Positions 32,948 to 41,885 of a stretch of DNA of 64,000 bases are shown piece after piece. A program made the translations under genes and the position numbers. This DNA is from Streptomyces sp. NRRL F-5135 (GTDB lineage: Bacteria; Actinomycetota; Actinomycetes; Streptomycetales; Streptomycetaceae): assembly GCF_000719775.1 (NCBI RefSeq), contig NZ_JOHR01000008.1:248001-312000 (forward strand), written 5' to 3'. Positions within the stretch are counted from its first letter, which is position 1. Each line of letters starts with the position of its first letter. Below the pieces are notes generated by a model. It ran no database searches. It saw nothing but the letters and a program-made list of their open reading frames with translations, and was not told the origin of the DNA.

Positions 32948-33271
32948 ATGTCCAAGCCCGGAAAGGCCCGTTACCGTCTGTCCGCCGTCAAGGCTTCGTA
33001 CGCCGAGGCGGTCGGCGGCGAGTTCGTCGAGGTCGAGACGGACGACGGGAAGATCTACACCTTCCCGCACCCCATGTTCACCAGTGATGAGTTCGGTGCT
33101 CAGGTCGACGCCGCGAAGGGCAACGAGGACACCGGAAAGATCCTCCTGGGCGACCAGTGGGACGCGTTCGTCAAGAGCGGCGGCGACGCCCAGTCGCTCA
33201 TGCTCGTGTACGTCGCCGCCCGCAACGAGATGCAGGACACGGTGGGAAAGCACAAGCCGCCCCGGGCGTAG
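32948..33271 (+). CDS. tail assembly chaperone, short form (gpG-like)
   Basis: A 107-residue protein from ATG 32948 after AGAAAGAGAGA. Six codons before its stop lies the slippery heptamer GGGAAAG; a -1 shift extends the protein into the frame ending at 33762. It assists tape-measure folding and tail length control. Confidence 0.88.
   Translation: MSKPGKARYRLSAVKASYAEAVGGEFVEVETDDGKIYTFPHPMFTSDEFGAQVDAAKGNEDTGKILLGDQWDAFVKSGGDAQSLMLVYVAARNEMQDTVGKHKPPRA
33244..33250 (+). promoter_or_regulatory. -1 ribosomal frameshift site GGGAAAG
   Basis: Read in the zero frame as (GT)G-GGA-AAG, this is the X-XXY-YYZ slippery form and the same heptamer used by phage lambda G/GT. Zero-frame translation stops at 33271; the -1 frame is open to 33762. 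Confidence 0.88.
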
Positions 33272-33762
33272 GAGGGGACGCCCAGGACGACGACACCGAG
33301 TACGTGACGTACAGCGTGCTCGATGTCCTGGGCGACCATCCCGAGGCGGTCGAGGCGGACCTCGCCCACCACTACCACGGCTACGGGCCGGGCGGTCCTC
33401 TGACCGCTTTCTGGCAGGGCCGGATCAGCCTGCGGTGGCTGCGGGTGATGGTCGAGGGCCTGCCTCCGGACGGCGCGGCCGCGCGCGCTCAGGCCGGCCA
33501 CCACTGGACCCAGCGGGACTGGGCCGCCGCCGACCACACCGATCTCCTCCAGCAGATCCTCACCGTGCTCATCAACGCGAACCGCGGCGAGGACCAGCCG
33601 GCAGCGCCGTGGCCCGAGCCGGTATGGCGGCCGGGCGATCCGGTGCCCGAGGAGAAGGCGGCCGCCGACACCACCCGCCGAGTCGAGGCACGGGAAGCGT
33701 TCGAGCGGATCAACCGCATGGTGCTGCCCCCGACGAAACCGAGTCCACCGGAAGGGGGCTGA
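33250..33762 (+). CDS. tail assembly chaperone, frameshift extension (T part)
   Basis: Reached by the -1 shift at 33244-33250; it has no start of its own with a ribosome site. It adds 170 residues (beginning AQAAPGVGGDAQDD) to the first 101, giving a fusion of about 271 residues. The extension has a helical domain (LTAFWQGRISLRWLRVMVEG) that would bind the tape measure. Confidence 0.85.
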   Translation, partial: AQAAPGVGGDAQDDDTEYVTYSVLDVLGDHPEAVEADLAHHYHGYGPGGPLTAFWQGRISLRWLRVMVEGLPPDGAAARAQAGHHWTQRDWAAADHTDLLQQILTVLINANRGEDQPAAPWPEPVWRPGDPVPEEKAAADTTRRVEAREAFERINRMVLPPTKPSPPEGG

Positions 33763-33765
33763 ACC

Positions 33766-36700
33766 ATGCCGGTTGAGGTCGGGGTCGGCTACGTGTCGAT
33801 CGTCCCGGAGACACGCGGGTTCGGCGCGGCCCTGCAGCAGCAGATCGCCGCGCCGTCGGCCTCGGCCGGCCAGTCCGCAGGCCGGAACTCCGGCGGCGGG
33901 TTCCTCGGCGGCATGGGCGGCGCCGTCAAGGCCGGCATCGCCGGCGTCGCCATCGCCGGAGCCGCTCTGTTCACCAAGGCGTTCACCGACTCCCTGGACC
34001 AGGGGAAGATCCAGGGCCGTCTCGCCGCGCAGCTCGGCGCCAGCGGCAAGGACGCGCAGCGCTACGGACGCCTCGCCGGGAAGCTGTACACCACGGCGGT
34101 GGTGGACGATGTGCAGTCCGGCGCGGACGCCATCAAGAACATCATGCAGCAGGGGCTGCTGCCGACCGGCGCGACGGACAAGCAGATCACGCAGCTCGGC
34201 ACGCGGATCGCGGACGTCGCGAACATCCTCGGCGAGGACCTCGGCAAGACGAGCCGCGCCGTCGGCACCATGATCAAAACCGGTCTGGTGAAAGACGCCG
34301 GCGGAGCGTTGGACGTCCTCACCAAGGGCACGCAGGCCGGTGTCAACGTCGCCGGAGACCTCCTCGACACGTACTCGGAGTACCCGACCCAGTTCCGCAA
34401 GCTCGGCCTGGACGCGTCGTCGTCCATGGGGCTGCTGTCGCAGGCACTCAAGGGCGGCGCCCGCGACGCCGACACCGCCGCCGACACCTTGAAGGAGTTC
34501 TCGATCCGGGCGGTCGACGGGTCGAAGACATCGGCGACCGCGTACCAGGCGATCGGCCTCAACGCCGAGCAGATGACCGCGAAAATCGCCCGCGGCGGTT
34601 CGTCCGCTCGCGAAGGTCTCGGCCAGGTCCTCGACGGCCTCCGCGCCATCAAAGACCCCGTGGCCAGAGAGGCCGCGGCCGTCGGCCTGTTCGGTACCAA
34701 GGCCGAGGACATGGGTCGCGCGTTGTACTCCATGGACCTGGACACCGCCGCCCAGGGGCTGGGCAAGATCGGAGGCGCCGCCGACCAGGCCGGCAAGTCC
34801 CTCCGCGACAACGCCAGCTCGAGGATCGACCAGTTCAAGCGCACGGCGATGCAGGGCCTGGTCGGCGTCGTCGGCACCTACGTCATCCCCGCCCTCACCA
34901 AATTCGGCGGCATCGTCCGTACCGCCGTCGCCCCACCGCTGAAGATCGTGCGCGGCGCGGTCACCGCGATGGGCGCGGCCTTCAAGGCCGGCGGAAACGA
35001 CGTCACCTCGTCCGGGCTGGCCGGTGTGTTCGAGCGGATCGGGCTCGCCGCGCGCGTCGTGTCCGACGAGGTCGGCGGCGGCGTGAAGGCGATGTTCGCG
35101 GCGTTCAAGGCCGGTGGCGACGACGTCACCTCGTCCGGGTTCGCCGGGGTGATGGAGCGGATCGGGCTGACCGCACGCAGTCTGGCCGACCTGGTGCAGG
35201 CCCGCCTCGTGCCCGCCCTGTCCGGCGTGTGGAACGTCGTGTCGACGCGGCTGCTGCCCGCGTTCACCAACCTGGCCGGCGGCGTCCTGACCACGATCTT
35301 CGGGCTGTTCGGGCGGATCGCGTCCATCCTGGGCGGCACCGTCTGGCCCGCCATCATCAAAGTGCACTCCGCGTTCATGACCGCGCTGCAACCCATCCTG
35401 CGGTCCGTCGCCGACTTCGTGCAGCAGCGGGTCGTGCCGGCCGTCCAGATGATCGGCGCCAAGCTCTCCGAACTCGTCACACGCGCACAGCCGGTGATCT
35501 CCGTGGTGACGACGGTGGTGTCCTGGCTCGGCCAGATGGCCGCCAAGATCATCGGATTCGTCGTGCCCGCCCTCATCCGTTTCGTCGGGCCCGTCTTCTC
35601 CACGGTGTTCTCCGTGCTCGGCACGGCGATCGGCGTGCTGACGTCCGTTGTCGGCGGGGTCGTCTCGTTCGGCCGCGCGGTCGGCACCGTCGCCAGCGCG
35701 GTCGGATCCGCGTTCATGTGGCTGTGGACCAACGCCGTGAGTCCGGCGATGTCGGGGATCCGCACGGCGATCACCGCCGCGTGGTCGGTGATCCGCCCGG
35801 TCCTCGAGGTCGGCGCCGCCGTCATCCGCAAGACCCTCGGGCTCGCGTTCTCCTGGCTCTACAACACGATCGTCAAGCCCGTGTGGAACGGGATCAAGAC
35901 GGCGATCTCCGTGGCGTGGACGGCCGGGATCCGGCCCGTCCTGGTGACCGTCAGCTCGTTTCTGCGCTCCACCCTCGGGCCAGTGTTCACCTGGCTGCGA
36001 GACAAGGTCATCAGCCCGGTCTGGAACGGCATCAAGTCGACAATCGCCGGCGTCTGGAACAACGGCATCCGGCCCATCTTCGACCGGCTCAAGTCCGTGG
36101 TCGGCACCATCGGGAACTCGTTCCGCGTCGCCAAGGAGGCTGTGGAGAAAGCCTGGGCGGGCATCAAGGACGCGGCCAAGACACCGGTCAACTTCGTGTT
36201 GGGGACCGTCTGGAATAACGGTCTACTCAAGGCGTGGAACAGCATCGCCGGGTGGGTGGGGCTGGACGAGCACAAGCTGAAGAAGGTCAAGCTGCTCGCG
36301 CGCGGCGGGACCGTTGGCACCGAGCCGGGCATCTACAACCGGCCCACAGCGATCGTCGGTGAGGGTAACCCCGCGCACCCCGAGTACGTCATCCCGACCG
36401 ACCCCCGCTACCGGCGGCGCGCACTCGCCCTTCACGCGGCGGCCGGCACACAGCTGATGGCGGACGGCGGCGTGATCGGCTCCCTGCGCGACCTCGGCGG
36501 CAAGGCCGTCAGCAAGGTCACCGGAGCGGTCAGCGGGGCGGTCGACTTCCTGACCAACCCCGGCAAGGCCATGACCAGCCTGTTCAAGCCGGTCCTCGGC
36601 AAACTCTCCGGGATCACCGGCGGGAAGTGGGGCAAGGCGATCGCGCGGGTGCCGCACCTGGCCGTGGACGGCATCAAGTCCATGGTCACCAAGCTGATCG

Positions 36701-38274
36701 GCGAAGGCTCCGGCGGCAGCGGGAACATCGGCGGCTCCGGCGTCCAACGGTGGGCGCCCGTCGTCCTCCAGGCCCTCCGCATGGTCGGCCAGCCCGCCTC
36801 ACTCCTCCAGACCGTGCTGCGGCGCATGAACCAGGAGAGTGGCGGCAACCCGCGCGCGATCAACAACTGGGACATCAACGCCAAGAACGGCGACCCGTCA
36901 CGCGGATTGATGCAGACCATCGGAGCGACGTTCAACGCCTACGCCGGCTCGCTCCGCTCACGAGGCATCTACGACCCGCTCGCCAACATCTACGCGTCCA
37001 TGCGGTACGCACTCGCGCGGTACGGCAGCCTGTCCGCGGCGTACAACCGGCCCGGCGGGTACGCCGACGGCGGCCGGCCCCGCGCGGGCGAGGTCGCGTG
37101 GGTCGGCGAACGCGGCCCCGAGCTGGTGAGGTTCGGGGCGGGCGGGGCCACGGTGTGGGACTCGCCCACCTCGATGCGGATGGCCGCCGGCATGGGGCTG
37201 CTGCGCGGCTTCGCCTCCGGCACCAGCGGCGCGAAAGCTCGCGCGGCCGCGCTGGCCAAGTCTCAGGCCAAGGCCCGCAGCGAGCTCCCCGCGGACCTCA
37301 CGGCGTTCAAGAAGTCGCTGACCGGTAGCGCGGCTGACATCGCGAAGGCCGCCGGGGAGCTGACCAAGGATCTGCGGGCGGCGGGGAAGGCCGGCCAGTC
37401 CATGGTCGCCGCGACGTCGAAGGCGTCCACGCAGCTTCAGGCGATGGCGAAGCAGCGCGACGCGATCAGCTCGAAGATCACGGCCGCGAAGGGCTACGCG
37501 GCGGACAAAACCAAGTCGGTGAACGACTTCCTGGCCCTGTCCACCGTGAACGGCGCGACCTCGGTCGGGGACGTGATCGCCGGGCTGAAGTCCCGGCAGG
37601 ACACGGTGAAAGCCTTCCAGTCGGCGATCGCCACCGCGCAGAAGCGGGGCGCGTCGAAAGCGCTGATCAGTCAACTGGCCGAGCTGGGTCCGGAGTCGGA
37701 GCTGGCCGGGCTGGTGTCGCGGGCGACTGGCGGGGACATCAAGCAGTTGAACGCTCTGGTCGCCTCGGGCGGGAAGCTCGCCACCGGCTACGGCAACGCC
37801 ATGGCCGACCTGATGTATGACTCCGGGACCATGGCCGCCAAGGGCTTCCTGACCGGCCTGATCGGCCAGGAGAAAGCCATCCAGGCCGCGATGACCCGGC
37901 TGGGCGACAAGGCGATCAAAGCGATCCGGTCGAAGAAGGGCATCGACGCTCACTCGCCCTCCCGGAAGGGTGAGGCGGCGGGCGCGGATGTGGGGGCGGG
38001 GGTGGTCGCGGGGATGGCGAGCACGCTGCCCGCCGTCGGCCGGACCGCCGCCCGTGTCGGCGCGGCCGCGGTCCCCTCCGGTGCGGTCGTGCCGGTGTCC
38101 TCGCGACGGACCGACATCGCGGATGTGATCGCCGCGGTGCTGGCCGCGCTCGACGGCCGGACGGTCGCCCTGGTCCTCGAGGACGGCACACAGCTCGATA
38201 CCCGGATCGACCTGCGGGTCGACAAGGGCCTGAGCAAGGTCATCAGTCGCAAGCGCGCAGGAGCAAGGGGGTAA
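33766..38274 (+). CDS. tape measure protein with lytic transglycosylase domain
   Basis: A 1502-residue protein from ATG 33766. Order: helical N-terminus, hydrophobic Gly/Ala segments (40-60 and around 530-680), repeated WNGIKTAI/IRPVL units (650-790), a lytic transglycosylase (SLT) domain around 1000-1100 with catalytic E1024 in NQESGGNPRAI and GLMQTI, then coiled coil. It sets tail length (about 0.15 nm per residue suggests some 220 nm) and can open peptidoglycan during DNA entry. Confidence 0.92.
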   Translation: MPVEVGVGYVSIVPETRGFGAALQQQIAAPSASAGQSAGRNSGGGFLGGMGGAVKAGIAGVAIAGAALFTKAFTDSLDQGKIQGRLAAQLGASGKDAQRYGRLAGKLYTTAVVDDVQSGADAIKNIMQQGLLPTGATDKQITQLGTRIADVANILGEDLGKTSRAVGTMIKTGLVKDAGGALDVLTKGTQAGVNVAGDLLDTYSEYPTQFRKLGLDASSSMGLLSQALKGGARDADTAADTLKEFSIRAVDGSKTSATAYQAIGLNAEQMTAKIARGGSSAREGLGQVLDGLRAIKDPVAREAAAVGLFGTKAEDMGRALYSMDLDTAAQGLGKIGGAADQAGKSLRDNASSRIDQFKRTAMQGLVGVVGTYVIPALTKFGGIVRTAVAPPLKIVRGAVTAMGAAFKAGGNDVTSSGLAGVFERIGLAARVVSDEVGGGVKAMFAAFKAGGDDVTSSGFAGVMERIGLTARSLADLVQARLVPALSGVWNVVSTRLLPAFTNLAGGVLTTIFGLFGRIASILGGTVWPAIIKVHSAFMTALQPILRSVADFVQQRVVPAVQMIGAKLSELVTRAQPVISVVTTVVSWLGQMAAKIIGFVVPALIRFVGPVFSTVFSVLGTAIGVLTSVVGGVVSFGRAVGTVASAVGSAFMWLWTNAVSPAMSGIRTAITAAWSVIRPVLEVGAAVIRKTLGLAFSWLYNTIVKPVWNGIKTAISVAWTAGIRPVLVTVSSFLRSTLGPVFTWLRDKVISPVWNGIKSTIAGVWNNGIRPIFDRLKSVVGTIGNSFRVAKEAVEKAWAGIKDAAKTPVNFVLGTVWNNGLLKAWNSIAGWVGLDEHKLKKVKLLARGGTVGTEPGIYNRPTAIVGEGNPAHPEYVIPTDPRYRRRALALHAAAGTQLMADGGVIGSLRDLGGKAVSKVTGAVSGAVDFLTNPGKAMTSLFKPVLGKLSGITGGKWGKAIARVPHLAVDGIKSMVTKLIGEGSGGSGNIGGSGVQRWAPVVLQALRMVGQPASLLQTVLRRMNQESGGNPRAINNWDINAKNGDPSRGLMQTIGATFNAYAGSLRSRGIYDPLANIYASMRYALARYGSLSAAYNRPGGYADGGRPRAGEVAWVGERGPELVRFGAGGATVWDSPTSMRMAAGMGLLRGFASGTSGAKARAAALAKSQAKARSELPADLTAFKKSLTGSAADIAKAAGELTKDLRAAGKAGQSMVAATSKASTQLQAMAKQRDAISSKITAAKGYAADKTKSVNDFLALSTVNGATSVGDVIAGLKSRQDTVKAFQSAIATAQKRGASKALISQLAELGPESELAGLVSRATGGDIKQLNALVASGGKLATGYGNAMADLMYDSGTMAAKGFLTGLIGQEKAIQAAMTRLGDKAIKAIRSKKGIDAHSPSRKGEAAGADVGAGVVAGMASTLPAVGRTAARVGAAAVPSGAVVPVSSRRTDIADVIAAVLAALDGRTVALVLEDGTQLDTRIDLRVDKGLSKVISRKRAGARG

Positions 38275-38278
38275 CCGG

Positions 38279-39166
38279 ATGCCGCTGATCGTGGATCCGT
38301 CGGCGCCGCAGGTGGAGCCGCCGGTGCGGGTGACCAGCCCGGACCAGTGGCTCGCCGCCGTGCAGGACGAGTGGGCCGGGGTGGTGCTGGCCGTCGACTA
38401 CCGGGCCGGGACACCCCTTCCCGGGGCAGCGGACGTGCGCCGGGTACGGATCACCCGCACCGACCCCGGCGCGGCCGGACCGGTCCCGGTGCGCTCAGCC
38501 GATCCGGCGTGGGCGCTCGGCGGGGCCGGGACGGCGTACGACCATGAGGCACCACTGGGGGTGCCGGTGGTGTACACAGCCGTCCCCGAGTACGCCGACG
38601 GCACGACCGGCCCGTCATCGGCGCTGGCCGTGACCGTGCCCGCCCCGGAGCCGGGCGACGACCGCGACCTGTGGATCAAGAGCCTCGACCAGCCCGGCCT
38701 GTCGCTGCGCGCCATGCTCGTGGAGTGGCCAGGCCCGGCCGCCGCCGGCCGCCAGGACATCGCCGAGATCCCCGGCAGCCCGTACCGGGTCGTGGCCTAC
38801 GACGAACACGCCGCGGAAACCTACCCGGTCACGATCGACGTACCGCCCGAGCAGGTCGACCGGGTACGCGCGCTGCTGCGCTCCGGGGTGCTGCTGGCCC
38901 AGACACGGCCCGGCTACCTGGCCCCGGACGCGTACTTCGTGCCCGGCGACATCACCGGCCCCACACCCACGGGGCGGCTCGGATCCTCCGAGGGCTACCA
39001 GTTCTCCTGGACCATCCAGCCGATCGCCCGGCCGGCGACCGGCGGTGCGCCGATGCGGATGCCGGGCTGGTCCTGGGACGAGGTCGCACGCCGTTTCGCG
39101 ACGTGGGACGCGGTCGCGGCGAGCTACAGCAGCTGGGCGGCGTTGTCGACGGACGGGATCACCTGA
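38279..39166 (+). CDS. distal tail protein (Dit-like)
   Basis: A 295-residue beta-rich protein from ATG 38279, right after the tape measure. The C-terminus (MPGWSWDEVARRFATWDAVA) recurs in Streptomyces phage minor tail proteins. Position and fold pattern fit the Dit hub. Confidence 0.7.
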   Translation: MPLIVDPSAPQVEPPVRVTSPDQWLAAVQDEWAGVVLAVDYRAGTPLPGAADVRRVRITRTDPGAAGPVPVRSADPAWALGGAGTAYDHEAPLGVPVVYTAVPEYADGTTGPSSALAVTVPAPEPGDDRDLWIKSLDQPGLSLRAMLVEWPGPAAAGRQDIAEIPGSPYRVVAYDEHAAETYPVTIDVPPEQVDRVRALLRSGVLLAQTRPGYLAPDAYFVPGDITGPTPTGRLGSSEGYQFSWTIQPIARPATGGAPMRMPGWSWDEVARRFATWDAVAASYSSWAALSTDGIT

Positions 39167-40317
39167 TGCTGCCGATCTCTCCGGCCGCGCTGGCCGCGTG
39201 CGCGGGGGCGGCGCGGCGGCCGGCCCGGGCGGACTGGTCACCGGACGGCGGGCGGACGTGGCTGCCCGTGCCGGCGGTGGCTGGGGGCGAGGTGCGGCCG
39301 GACCGTACCGCGGAGTGCCGCTACTCCGCCGGCGTCGACCTGATCGGTATCCCCCTCGGCCGGAGCGGCATCAACACCGTCTCCACGCAGGTCAGGCTGT
39401 TCCAGGGGATCCAGGCGCCACGCGCGGACGTGGAGTGGATCCAGGCCGGGGTGTACGTGGTGGACCGGCTTACCCGCACCCGGCACGGCGCCACCCTCGA
39501 GCTGCTGGGGCGGGAGGACGTGCTGCGGGCGGCGCGGCTGCCGACGCCGCGCACGGTCGGCCCGGACACCGCCCGGGCCCTGGCCGAGACGCTGATCGGG
39601 GAGGCGCTGCCGGGGGTGCCGGTGGCGTGGCTGGCCGGGATCGCGCCGGACACGCCGCTGCCGGGGTGGGTGGTGGACGAGGACCGGTGGGCGGCCCTGG
39701 CCGGGGGGACGGACTCCTCCGGTACGGACACCGGGATCGCCGCGGCGCTCGCCGCCGAACTGTACGCCGACGCCGCCGGTATCCCGACCTACGGGCCGGT
39801 GCCGACGCTGAACGCTCCGGTCGTCTGGCGCATCCCCTACGGCACCGCCCTGGTGGAGCCCGCCGAGCAGGAGTCCGCCGAGGGCCTGGTGAACCTGTGG
39901 AGTATCAGCGGGGATGGTGGGGACGGGGCGCCGGCGGTCGGCCCGGTCTACGTCTGGGACTCCGACCCAGGCAGCCTCACCTACGCCGGGCCCGATCCGG
40001 TCGGTGACCCGCTCGCGCCGCAGCGCGAGGGCCTGACGGGGGTGCGGATCCGCTCGGCCCGCTACGCCTCCCCGCTCATCACCTCCACCGGGCAGGGCTA
40101 CGACGTCGGCCGCGCCCGCCTCGCCGACTCCCTCGGCATCCAGGCGTCGCTCAGCTTCACCGCGGCATGCAATCCGGCTCTGGAGCCGGGGGACGTGGTG
40201 GAGGTGGAGGTGCGGCCCGGCGAGTGGCAGCGGCACGTCGTGGACTCCTGCCCCTACACCCTCGGAGCCGCCACGCAGTCCTGCACCACCCGGACGACCG
40301 CCAGGAGGCTCACATGA
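39166..40317 (+). CDS. DUF5047-like tail protein (baseplate hub)
   Basis: A 383-residue protein with ATG 39166 overlapping the previous stop. Begins with a disordered Ala/Arg region then hub-like beta strands (RVRIRSARYASPL pattern near 300). It resembles the DUF5047 tail proteins of Streptomyces phages and probably acts as the tail tip hub. Confidence 0.65.
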   Translation: MLPISPAALAACAGAARRPARADWSPDGGRTWLPVPAVAGGEVRPDRTAECRYSAGVDLIGIPLGRSGINTVSTQVRLFQGIQAPRADVEWIQAGVYVVDRLTRTRHGATLELLGREDVLRAARLPTPRTVGPDTARALAETLIGEALPGVPVAWLAGIAPDTPLPGWVVDEDRWAALAGGTDSSGTDTGIAAALAAELYADAAGIPTYGPVPTLNAPVVWRIPYGTALVEPAEQESAEGLVNLWSISGDGGDGAPAVGPVYVWDSDPGSLTYAGPDPVGDPLAPQREGLTGVRIRSARYASPLITSTGQGYDVGRARLADSLGIQASLSFTAACNPALEPGDVVEVEVRPGEWQRHVVDSCPYTLGAATQSCTTRTTARRLT

Positions 40318-41249
40318 CGTCCGATCCGGCCGCCGATCTCGGCGCCGCCCTGGCCGCCACCAGCAACACCCCGGGCGGGATCCGTACTCGCTCCGCTCAG
40401 ATCGACGGCGTCACCGACCGCGGCGTCAACCTCCGCGTCGGGGACGAACTGCTGCTCGACATCCCGTGCGCCGACTCCTACCGCAACCGCGCCGCCGGCG
40501 ACTGGGTCGCCGTCACCCAGGGATCCCGCCCGGTCGTCGTCTGGCGCCTCGGTGACGACCCGGGCGGCGCGTCCGAGGCCGAGGTCCGGGACATCGCCGG
40601 GGACGTCGCCGCCGACCTCCAGGTCGTGCGCGCGGTCACCTGGGGCACCACCGCACCCGACGGGCCCGGCTGGCAGACCGGCACCACCCTCCACGCCCGC
40701 AAGACCGCAGACGGCAAGGTGGAGTTGTACCTCCAGCTCGGCACGGTCACCGACCCGCCGCCGCCCGTGCCGCCGGCGCGCGCACCGAGCCCGGTCACCA
40801 TCACCCCCACCTCGGCCGGGTCCTGGCGCGCGGGCCGCCCCGACGACTACGCCGCCAACCCCACCCAAGGCGACTGGAACGGCCGCGGCGACCGGCGCGG
40901 TGGCTGGTTCTACGGCATGCGGATCGCCGCCGCCTGCGCCGGCAAGACCGTCTCCTCGATGACCGTCCAGTTCACCCGGGCGCGCGGCTCCGGCTTCAAC
41001 GCGAAGAGACCGCTGCACCTGTACCTGCACAGCTTTGCGACGGAGCCGTCCGGGCAGCTCGCCCTCGGCGCCGGACCGGAGGAACTGCTGCGCCTGTCGG
41101 TCGGGGCCCGGGGGACGGCGACGCTGCCCGCCGCCTGGCGCACAGCCCTGGCCAACGGAACCGCGCGCGGCCTGGCCATCTCCGCCTCCGGCCGCACCGA
41201 CTACATGTCCGTCACCGGCGGCGCGATCACCATCCGCTACTCAGCCTGA
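40314..41249 (+). CDS. minor tail protein
   Basis: A 311-residue protein overlapping the hub gene. Residues 15-90 look like an OB-type domain (GVNLRVGDELLLDIPCADSY), a Pro linker near 165, and a C-terminal jelly-roll-like domain. Likely tail tip component or fibre base. Confidence 0.65.
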   Translation: MTSDPAADLGAALAATSNTPGGIRTRSAQIDGVTDRGVNLRVGDELLLDIPCADSYRNRAAGDWVAVTQGSRPVVVWRLGDDPGGASEAEVRDIAGDVAADLQVVRAVTWGTTAPDGPGWQTGTTLHARKTADGKVELYLQLGTVTDPPPPVPPARAPSPVTITPTSAGSWRAGRPDDYAANPTQGDWNGRGDRRGGWFYGMRIAAACAGKTVSSMTVQFTRARGSGFNAKRPLHLYLHSFATEPSGQLALGAGPEELLRLSVGARGTATLPAAWRTALANGTARGLAISASGRTDYMSVTGGAITIRYSA

Positions 41250-41259
41250 AAGAGGACCG

Positions 41260-41871
41260 ATGCCGACCATCGGATACGCCCAGCTGCCCGTCCCGGCCGG
41301 AGGCGACGCGCCCGTCGGGCCGGGAGCGCTCGCCGACCTCGCCGGCGCGATCGACCCGCACCTGATCCAGCACGTCACCAACCGCGCCCAGCGGGACAGT
41401 CTCTACGCCGGGGCCGCCCTCCACACCGCGGTGTCCGCCGAGGACGGATCCCTCTGGCTCAAGACCTCCGCCACCGCCAACACCTGGGCCACGATCTCCG
41501 AACCGCTGGCCGCGTGGCGCGCGGTCACACCGGCAGCCGGTTACCAGGGAGCGGAGTTCGCACCCCAGTGCCGCATCGTCGGCAAACAGGTCCACCTACG
41601 CGGCCGATTGCAGCGCGTCGACGGCGGAGTCTTCCCCGTCTCTGGTGTCAAAGTGGCCTCCGTCCCGGAGGACTGCCGCCCCACCGTGTACGGCTCGTGG
41701 GTAGGCGGATCCGGCCTGACCGGTGACCCAGTCGTCGGCGCCGGCCGCCTGGAATGCCTCGGCCCCGCGTCCAACACCTCCACCGGCGGGATAGGCGACA
41801 TCTTGTGGTACTCGCAGGACGGCACAGGCGTCCCCTGGATCGACCTGTCCGGCTACTACTGGCTCGACTGA
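41260..41871 (+). CDS. minor tail protein / fibre segment
   Basis: A 203-residue protein from ATG 41260 after AAAGAGGA. The start (MPTIGYAQLPVPAGGDAPVG) is typical of short fibre-associated proteins; the rest is beta-rich with many Gly/Trp/Tyr. Precise role unknown. Confidence 0.65.
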   Translation: MPTIGYAQLPVPAGGDAPVGPGALADLAGAIDPHLIQHVTNRAQRDSLYAGAALHTAVSAEDGSLWLKTSATANTWATISEPLAAWRAVTPAAGYQGAEFAPQCRIVGKQVHLRGRLQRVDGGVFPVSGVKVASVPEDCRPTVYGSWVGGSGLTGDPVVGAGRLECLGPASNTSTGGIGDILWYSQDGTGVPWIDLSGYYWLD

Positions 41872-41885
41872 CGAAGGACGCGACC

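Noticed and set aside
33100-35391. A 763-residue leftward frame in the tail region
   Set aside because: Antisense shadow of the tail chaperone and tape measure genes.
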